From: an uncultured Aquincola sp.
GTDB lineage: Bacteria; Pseudomonadota; Gammaproteobacteria; Burkholderiales; Burkholderiaceae
Direction: 5' to 3'
NCBI GenBank assembly: GCA_937883885.1
Contig: CAKZXL010000320.1
Coordinates: 1-15,197 of the forward strand
Length of the DNA: 15,197 nucleotides
In this document: positions 1 to 5,016 of the stretch, one piece after another
How the letters are laid out: each line of letters begins with the position of its first letter
Position numbering within the stretch: the stretch's first letter is position 1
Notes under the pieces: generated by a model
Told to the model about the DNA's origin: nothing
What the model saw: only the letters and a program-made list of their open reading frames with translations
Databases searched by the model: none
Made by a program: the position numbers and the translations under genes

Positions 1-447
1 GCTCGGCAGCAAGGCCCGGTACCAGGCCGCTTCAGGCGCTGCGGGCAGCGGCTGGATGACCCGCCAGGTGCTGTTCAGGTCGTAGTAGCCCACCAGCAGG
101 CCGATGGCCTGCGTCTTGGGGTTGCCCTTGCGCTCGATCCTGCGGCTCTCGCCGGGGCGAAGGATGAACTCGTCGCGGGCCAGCAGATCGCTGGCCAAAA
201 CGCTCTTGTCGTTGCTGTTGAGGCTGAAGTAATCGGCCTCAGCGAACGAGGCGCCGTCCTGCAGCTCGTAGACGCGCACCTTGACCGGCGAGGGTCTTCC
301 GGACACGTCGGGGTTGGCCTGGGCCGTGGCCTCGATCTGAAGGACCAGTTTCGTGGCCTCCTTGGCTTCCTGTGCTGCGGCCGGCATGCCAAGCAGCCAG
401 GCGGTCGCAAGGCCAGCAGCCAAGCGCAAGAGTGGGAACATGGGCAT
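1..447 (-). CDS. tssJ: T6SS membrane-complex protein TssJ, 3' end cut by the window edge
   Basis: TssJ is the periplasmic/outer-membrane part of the T6SS TssJLM membrane complex; it binds TssM. The 149 visible residues start at the ATG at 447 (a second ATG at 441 is possible). Residues 1-25 form a signal peptide (hydrophobic LAAGLATAWLLG, then MPAAAQ). The family pattern follows: VKVRVYELQDGASF, AEADYFSL, LLARDEFILRPGE, then QAIGLLVGYYDLNSTWR. Family TssJ proteins are normally lipoproteins with an LxGC lipobox. Here LLG is followed by Met, and no Cys occurs near it, so cleavage by signal peptidase I after AAA looks more likely. The family call is firm; the missing lipid anchor is a sequence observation. 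It lies 98 bases after hcp, behind a strong hairpin, as the last visible gene of the tssB-tssC-hcp-tssJ series. No clear ribosome binding site is seen. Confidence 0.85.
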   Translation of the reverse strand, partial: MPMFPLLRLAAGLATAWLLGMPAAAQEAKEATKLVLQIEATAQANPDVSGRPSPVKVRVYELQDGASFAEADYFSLNSNDKSVLASDLLARDEFILRPGESRRIERKGNPKTQAIGLLVGYYDLNSTWRVIQPLPAAPEAAWYRALLPS

Positions 448-471
448 GGCTAGCGCGCAAAGAACAGGTGG

Positions 472-515
472 TGCAGCCAGACCGGCGGCGGCTGGCCGCC
501 GCCGGTCTGGCTGCA
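472..515 (-). terminator. Perfect 20-bp hairpin between hcp and tssJ
   Basis: Positions 472-491 and 496-515 are exact reverse complements around the 4-base loop CTGG. The arm begins TGCAGCCAGACC. On the minus strand it lies 30 bases after the hcp stop and 25 bases before the tssJ start. The bases after it (GTTCTTT some way down) are only weakly T-rich. It may be a partial terminator or an mRNA-stabilising/processing hairpin that lets Hcp, needed in bulk, exceed the downstream genes. The structure is certain; its role is inferred. Confidence 0.7.
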
Positions 516-545
516 GGAAACGGCCTGGGGATGTCCAGGCCGGCG

Positions 546-1028
546 TCAGGCTTCCTTGTTCAGCTTGATGTCATAGCCCGCCGTCACGGCGCCGCCGGAG
601 CCACCCTGCTGGTTCTGCACCGTGTACTCCTGCTTGACCTTGGCGAACGAGAGGTTCACCCGCTCCTTGATGCGCTCTTCCGCGCTGCTGCCCACCGGCG
701 CCACGGCGGTGATCACCACGTCGCTCATGGTGATCTTCAGGTACTCGAGCGGATTGCCGCCGGCCTTGCGCACCACCAGCTTGGCCTCGGGGATGTGCTT
801 GCCGGTGAGGCAGAACTTCATCAGGTTGGGACTGGAACGGTCGACGAAGTGCAGGAACTTCAGGTCACGGACGGTGGCCTTGCCGGAGCCACCGCCAGAG
901 CCGGCGTGCATGTTGGATTCCTGCAGGATCTCCCAGTCCCAGGAGAGCACCTCGATCTCGTTCTTGTGCGCGGAGTCCATGCTCTCGCCGTCGATGCCGT
1001 TGATCTTCAGGAAGATGTCTTGTGCCAT
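546..1028 (-). CDS. hcp: T6SS tube protein Hcp
   Basis: Hcp forms hexameric rings that stack into the inner tube of the T6SS and is expelled with the spike when the sheath contracts. The 160-residue product opens MAQDIFLKINGIDGES and has the family features EIEVLSWDWEI (about 25-35), DLKFLHFVDRSSPNLMKFCLTGKHI (about 55-80), and LEYLKITMSDVVIT followed by ERVNLSFAKVKQEYTVQ. Length is typical of the Hcp1 family. Two glycine-rich loops (GSGGGSG near 43 and GGSGG near 142) are flexible, not effector domains; there is no C-terminal extension, so this is a structural Hcp. It starts 35 bases after the tssC stop and is surely co-transcribed with tssB and tssC. A perfect hairpin follows it. Confidence 0.96.
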   Translation of the reverse strand: MAQDIFLKINGIDGESMDSAHKNEIEVLSWDWEILQESNMHAGSGGGSGKATVRDLKFLHFVDRSSPNLMKFCLTGKHIPEAKLVVRKAGGNPLEYLKITMSDVVITAVAPVGSSAEERIKERVNLSFAKVKQEYTVQNQQGGSGGAVTAGYDIKLNKEA

Positions 1029-1063
1029 GGTGATCGGCTCGTATGAAGGGTTGGGAACAGGGC

Positions 1064-2557
1064 TCAGGCAGCCGCCTTGACCGAGGGCAGCTTGGCCACG
1101 AGGCGCAGGCTGACGGTCAGGCCTTCGAGCTGGAAGTGCGGGCGCAGGAAGAACTTGGCGCTGTAGAAGCCGGGGTTGCCTTCGATGTCTTCCACCACCA
1201 CTTCAGCCGCAGCCAGCGGCCGACGTGCCTTGGTTTCCTGGCTGGAGTTGGCCGGGTCGGCGTCCACGTAATTCATGATCCATTCGTTGAGCCAGCGCTG
1301 CATCTCGTCGCGTTCCTTGAACGCGCCCAGCTTGTCGCGCACGATGGCCTTGAGGTAATGCGCAAAGCGCGTGCTGGCGAACAGATACGGCAGCCGGGCC
1401 GAGAGGTTGGCGTTGGCGGTAGCGTCGGCGTCGGTGTACTCCTGGGCCTTTTGCAGCGACTGCGCACCGATGAAGGTGGCGTGGTCGGTGCCCTTGCGAT
1501 GCACCAGCGGCACGAAGCCGGCCTTGGCCAGTTCCGCCTCACGGCGGTCGGAGATGGCGATCTCGGTGGGGCACTTCATGTCGAAGCCGCCATCGTCGGT
1601 CGGGAAGGTGTGGCAGGGCAGGTTCTCGACCGTGCCGCCGGACTCGACACCGCGGATCATGGTGCACCAGCCATAGAGCTTGAAGCTGCGGTTGATGTTC
1701 ACCGCCATGGCATAGGCCGCGTTGTTCCACACGTAGTTCTTGTGGTCGGCGCCCTGGGTGTCCTCCTCGAAGTTGAACTCGTCCACCGGGTTGGTCTTGG
1801 CACCATACGGCAGCCGCGCCAGGAAGCGCGGCATGGCCAGGCCGATGTAGCGGGCGTCCTCGGTCTCGCGCAGCGAGTTCCAGGCGGCGTGCTCCAGGTT
1901 GCCGGTGATCTTGGCCAGGTCACGGGGATTGGCCAGTTCCTGCCAGGAGTCCATCTGCAGGTTGCTGGGCGCCGCGCCGGCGATGAACGGTGCGTGTGCC
2001 GCTGCCGCGATCTTGGCCATCGAGCCCAGCAGCTCGATGTCGGGGGGCGTGTGGTCGAAGTAGTAGTCGGCCACCAGGCAGCCGTAGGGCTCACCGCCGA
2101 GTTGCCCGTACTCTTCTTCGTACAGCCGCTTGAACAAGGGGCTCTGGTCCCAGGCCAGGCCCTTGTAGCGGCGCATGGTGCGGCGCAGCTCGGACTTGCT
2201 GATGTCCATGAAGCGGATCTTCAGCATCTCGTCGGTCTCGGTGTTCGAGACCAGGTGATCGAGCCCGCGCCAGACCGACTCCACGCCTTGGAAGTCGTCG
2301 TGGTGCAGGATGAGATTGATCTGCTCGCTGAGCTTGGCGTCGATCTCCGCGATGATGGCTTCGATGCTGGCGTAGGCATCGTCGCTCATGGTGACGGTGT
2401 TGCTCAGCGCCTGCTGAGCCAGCGTGCGCACGGCGGATTCCACCGCCTCGCGCTGTTCGTCGCCCTTGGGCTTGAACTCACGGTCCAGCAGTTGCGCAAA
2501 CAGGCTGGGGTTGCCGGCTTGTACGCGGGGTTCTTCGAGCAGTTCGGCATTCGACAT
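1064..2557 (-). CDS. tssC: T6SS sheath large subunit TssC (VipB)
   Basis: TssC pairs with TssB to build the contractile T6SS sheath that drives the Hcp tube out of the cell. The protein is 497 residues, the usual length. Recognisable stretches are HHDDFQGVESVWRGLDHLV (85-103), the central KRLYEEEYGQLGGEPYGCLVADY region, FARLPYGAKTNPVDEFNFEE-type motif (here LARLPYG...VDEFNFEED), and GWCTMIRGVESGGTVENLP. The C-terminal part has RFAHYLKAIVRDKLG and the end of the sheath fold. The start at 2557 is supported by AGGGAGT (2563-2569), 5 bases upstream of the ATG. It lies 29 bases after the tssB stop and 35 bases before hcp, in one operon. No truncation or odd residues were noted. Confidence 0.97.
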   Translation of the reverse strand: MSNAELLEEPRVQAGNPSLFAQLLDREFKPKGDEQREAVESAVRTLAQQALSNTVTMSDDAYASIEAIIAEIDAKLSEQINLILHHDDFQGVESVWRGLDHLVSNTETDEMLKIRFMDISKSELRRTMRRYKGLAWDQSPLFKRLYEEEYGQLGGEPYGCLVADYYFDHTPPDIELLGSMAKIAAAAHAPFIAGAAPSNLQMDSWQELANPRDLAKITGNLEHAAWNSLRETEDARYIGLAMPRFLARLPYGAKTNPVDEFNFEEDTQGADHKNYVWNNAAYAMAVNINRSFKLYGWCTMIRGVESGGTVENLPCHTFPTDDGGFDMKCPTEIAISDRREAELAKAGFVPLVHRKGTDHATFIGAQSLQKAQEYTDADATANANLSARLPYLFASTRFAHYLKAIVRDKLGAFKERDEMQRWLNEWIMNYVDADPANSSQETKARRPLAAAEVVVEDIEGNPGFYSAKFFLRPHFQLEGLTVSLRLVAKLPSVKAAA

Positions 2558-2586
2558 GGGTCACTCCCTGGAAGCTAAAAAGGGGT

Positions 2587-3099
2587 TCAGGCCTGGGCAG
2601 CGGGTTCGGGCTTCGGTGCCGCCGCCAGGGTTTTCATCAGCGTGGGATCGGCGAGCAGCTTGCGCACGAGGTCCTCGGCGCCGGCCTTGCCGTCCATGTA
2701 GGTCTGCAGGTTGGCCAGCTCGGTGCGGGCGTCCAGCAGCTGGCGCAGCGCATCCACCTTGCGGGCCACGGCCGCGGGCGAGAAGTCGTCCATGCTCTCG
2801 AAGGTGATGTCGACCATCACGTGACCTTCACCGGTCAAGGTGTTGGGCACGCTGAAGGCCACACGCGGGGCGATGGCCTTCATGCGCTCGTCGAAGTTGT
2901 CGACGTCGATCTCGAGGAACTTGCGCTCGGTGACTTCCGGCAGCGGCTTCGACGGCTTGCCCGACAGATCGGCCAGCACGCCCATGACAAAGGGCAGCTC
3001 GACCTTCTTCTCACTGCCATAGACCTCGACGTCGTACTCGATCTGCACACGCGGTGCGCGGTTGCGTGCAATGAACTTCTGGCTGCTGTTGGCGCTCAT
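2587..3099 (-). CDS. tssB: T6SS sheath small subunit TssB (VipA)
   Basis: TssB is the small sheath subunit; it intertwines with TssC and in many systems is the contact for ClpV-driven recycling. The 170-residue protein has the family N-terminus (SSQKFIARNRAPRVQIEYDV), the hallmark ELPFVMGVLADLSG (34-47), the KFLEIDVDNFDERM segment (60-73), and a helical C-terminus ending EPAAQA. Length is typical. The ATG at 3099 follows AGAAGGA (3105-3111), a clear ribosome binding site. It is the first gene of the visible operon, with more than 400 bases of gene-free DNA upstream that should contain the promoter. Confidence 0.96.
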   Translation of the reverse strand: MSANSSQKFIARNRAPRVQIEYDVEVYGSEKKVELPFVMGVLADLSGKPSKPLPEVTERKFLEIDVDNFDERMKAIAPRVAFSVPNTLTGEGHVMVDITFESMDDFSPAAVARKVDALRQLLDARTELANLQTYMDGKAGAEDLVRKLLADPTLMKTLAAAPKPEPAAQA

Positions 3100-3133
3100 G
3101 CTGGTCCTTCTGCGAAGGTGGGGTTGAGGTGGA

Positions 3134-3151
3134 GCCGATCACCACATCGGC
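3134..3151 (-). other. Small hairpin in the tssB leader
   Basis: GCCGAT (3134-3139) and ATCGGC (3146-3151) are exact inverted repeats around a 6-base loop. They lie 35-52 bases upstream of the tssB start codon, within the expected 5' untranslated leader. It could be an operator or an RNA hairpin; six base pairs alone are weak evidence. Confidence 0.3.
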
Positions 3152-3433
3152 ACGGAGAAACGCGCGCAGACAGGGCGAACCCATGTCGGCGTTCAGGTGA
3201 AAACTGCGGATGGCGACTTCAGACGGCCAAGGGGCGGCAGGCCTTGATCAAAACCGTTCGGGCGCCGTTAAAGGGCAGACGCGGGGCGCCACAACGAACA
3301 GATCAGCGGTGGCATTGGCCCGCTCAGACAGCTTGAATGCCGGCTGCAATTGCGCCGCCGTTGCTGCATGGCTTGGCGACTAGGGAGATAGCCTATGCAA
3401 CCAGGACCGCAATGGCACAGCAAATCTTGACGT

Positions 3434-3472
3434 TCAAGTCGAAGTCAAGTCAGCACGCAGTTCAAGGTCAAG
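3434..3472. repeat. Cluster of TCAAG pentamers upstream of the T6SS genes
   Basis: TCAAG occurs at 3434, 3445, 3462 and 3468, interleaved with AAGTC at 3436, 3442, 3447 and 3474. The first two copies are 11 bases apart; the others are not in phase. It may be a multi-site regulator target or simple low-complexity drift. Confidence 0.3.
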
Positions 3473-3538
3473 CAAGTCATGCCAGCAACCGGTCAGCTCA
3501 AACTCTTTTTAGAGCGGCCGGTGCCGGCGACTCCAGAC

Positions 3539-4024
3539 TCAGCATGCCCCTCGCTTCGCGGCGCTCACCGCCACCTGCACCCCATCCGGCAGCCCCTGAA
3601 TCTGCCGGTGCAGCCGGCCGCTGCGCGTGAAGTGCTCGGCGGCAGGCAGGGGATGCATGTTCTCGGCCGAGAAGCTGCTTTCGGCGAACACCGGGAACAC
3701 GGCGTACGAGTAGCACTAGTCGCGGCGCAGCCGCTGGCCCTGTTGCCGCAGCACCGCCACCAGGCCGGGCAGGAACCACTCCTGTGAGCGGTCGGTGTCC
3801 AGCAGCTGCTCGAAGGCGCTGCGGTCGTCGGCCACGTGTTCGAGCGCGCCGGTGGCCGTGCTCAACCACCAGACGCTGCGGGCCGGCAGCTCGATGAACA
3901 CGTCACCCAGCGCGGAGCACAGCAGCGGCGTCCAGTCGGCGCCCAGCTTCCAGGCCCAGGCCTCTTGCAAGGCGGCCAGCGAAGCTGCGCTGGGCTCGAA
4001 GGTGACCTGCGACCAGGTGGGCAT
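3539..4024 (-). pseudogene. T6SS immunity protein of the Tdi1/DUF1851 type, interrupted by an in-frame amber codon
   Basis: This family includes Tdi1, which neutralises the DNase effector Tde1 of Agrobacterium. From the ATG at 4024 the frame reads 102 residues with typical family features: LAALQEAWAWKLGADW (16-31), SALGDVFIE (38-45), WWLSTATGALEHVAD (52-66), and QEWFLPGLVAVLRQQGQ (81-97). It then meets TAG at 3716-3718. In the same frame it continues for 58 codons to TGA at 3539: CYSYAVFPVF, then HFTRSGRLHRQIQGLPDG, which are the expected C-terminal family motifs. Relatives usually have Gln just before CYSY, so a CAG to TAG change is the simplest explanation. No effector gene is visible nearby, so it would be an orphan immunity gene. 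A sequencing error or amber readthrough is possible. The 62 bases before it separate it from the membrane-protein gene on the same strand. Confidence 0.75.
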
Positions 4025-4086
4025 GAAGGGCGGGCTGCGGGCGTGCGGCGGGTGGTGCCGCGAAGTATCCGCCCTGCACTCACAGC

Positions 4087-4887
4087 TCAGCCGCGTGCCA
4101 GCCGCTCCAGGGCCGGCGCGCGCGCCAGCCGGGCCATGCAACCCAGGTTCACCATCACCGCGGCCCCGGCGGCGAGCACCAGCGCAAAGCCGATGCCGCA
4201 GCCCGGCAGCGCGGTGGCGAAGACGGTGCCGAAGGCCATGCGGCCGAACAGGCCGGCGACCGTACCCAGCAGGAACTGGCGGGCCGCGGGCGGGCCGGCG
4301 TCGGCATGCTGGGCCCATGCCACCGTGATGCTGACCACCGGCAGCGAGGCCAGCAGGCCGGCCATGCCGGTGCCGATGGCGGGGCCGGCCGCGCTCAGCC
4401 CCAGGCTCAGCACTGCGGCCACCACGGCAGGCAGCACGGTGGTGGCCCAGCGGCGCGGCGGTGCGCCGGCGGCGTTGGCCACCGGTGGATGCAGGCCGGG
4501 CCAGGCGCGCCAGGCCAACAGGCCGCAGGCCGCCGCCAGCACCAGGGCGGGCAGCAGGTGATGGCTGGCTGCCAGCACCGGCCCCACCATCGCCAGCGCC
4601 GCCACGGCGCCCCAGGCCAGCGCCACGCGGCGCGGCCGGTGGTGCAGCGAGGCATGGGCGTAGGCCAGCGCAAAGGCCGCCATCAAGGCACAGGCGGCCA
4701 CGGTGGCGGCTGCGGCATGGGCCGCGAACGGCGCGCCCTGTTCGTGCGCCATCCAGCCCAGCGCGGGCGCGGTGGTGGTGGGCAGGCCGGCCACGATGCC
4801 GGCCGCCGCGCCGCCCCAGCGACGCGCCAGTCCCAGCACCAGCGCCACCGACGCCATCGTCAACAAGCCCTTGGTCCACCAGTCCAT
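4087..4887 (-). CDS. Polytopic inner-membrane protein of unknown function with two similar halves
   Basis: I do not recognise the family. The 266-residue protein is almost wholly hydrophobic, with about 9-10 predicted membrane segments (roughly 5-20, 27-45, 55-78, 88-106, 110-126, 149-167, 172-190, 204-228, 230-248). Two stretches look like copies of one unit. They are AGIVAGLPTTTAPALGW (29-45), followed by a charged loop and a helix, and AGLLASLPVVSITVAW (176-191), followed by a similar loop and helix. This is the layout of many small transporters built from duplicated halves. The start at 4887 (MDWWTKG) is chosen because AGGAG (4893-4897) sits 5 bases upstream; a longer frame from 4917 lacks this support. 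It precedes the broken immunity gene on the same strand and may share its transcript. A transport or export role is only a guess. Confidence 0.75.
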   Translation of the reverse strand: MDWWTKGLLTMASVALVLGLARRWGGAAAGIVAGLPTTTAPALGWMAHEQGAPFAAHAAAATVAACALMAAFALAYAHASLHHRPRRVALAWGAVAALAMVGPVLAASHHLLPALVLAAACGLLAWRAWPGLHPPVANAAGAPPRRWATTVLPAVVAAVLSLGLSAAGPAIGTGMAGLLASLPVVSITVAWAQHADAGPPAARQFLLGTVAGLFGRMAFGTVFATALPGCGIGFALVLAAGAAVMVNLGCMARLARAPALERLARG

Positions 4888-4968
4888 CACCACTCCTGCC
4901 CGCGGGCGGCGCGGCATGCGCCCCCCTTGTCCTGGCTGTACGGGGATGGTTCGGTGGGACGGACATCC

Positions 4969-5013
4969 GGCGCCTCCCTCCGTGGGGGGATCGCCGCAGG
5001 GCGCTTCAGCGCC
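4969..5013 (-). terminator. Two hairpins after the kinase gene, possible terminator
   Basis: Just past the kinase stop codon, GGCGC (5000-5004) and GCGCC (5009-5013) form a 5-bp stem with a 4-base loop. Next, GGCG (4969-4972) pairs with CGCC (4992-4995) outside an inner stem of TCCCTC with GGGGGA (one G-T pair, loop CGTG). There is no T-run, so any termination would be imperfect. Position at the end of the sigma-kinase unit supports the role. Confidence 0.4.
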
Positions 5014-5016
5014 GGA

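Larger units (their letters stand above)
3100..3538. promoter_or_regulatory. Gene-free region upstream of tssB
   Basis: No reading frame here has coding character, and the DNA is less GC-rich than its surroundings. It holds the tssB ribosome binding site (3105-3111) and a 6-bp perfect hairpin with a 6-base loop in the tssB leader (3134-3151, GCCGAT arms). It also has a TTGATCAA palindrome near 3245 and a cluster of TCAAG pentamers (3434-3472). The tssB promoter should lie here. I could not find a convincing sigma-54 or sigma-70 promoter by eye. Confidence 0.5.

Noticed and set aside
1043..2578. A plus-strand open frame of about 510 codons opposite tssC
   Set aside because: It is a shadow of tssC, whose family identity is certain; the plus-strand product has no recognisable domain.
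3413..3428. TGGCAC at 3413 as the -24 element of a sigma-54 promoter
   Set aside because: The expected TTGC-type -12 element is absent at the right spacing, and it points away from tssB.
3337..3630. Plus-strand open frame in the T6SS upstream region
   Set aside because: It shows no GC third-position bias, no ribosome binding site and no family match, and its end runs antisense to the immunity gene fragment.
3539..3715. The part after the amber codon as a separate gene
   Set aside because: It has no start codon or ribosome binding site at its beginning, and its sequence is the C-terminal half of the same domain in the same frame.
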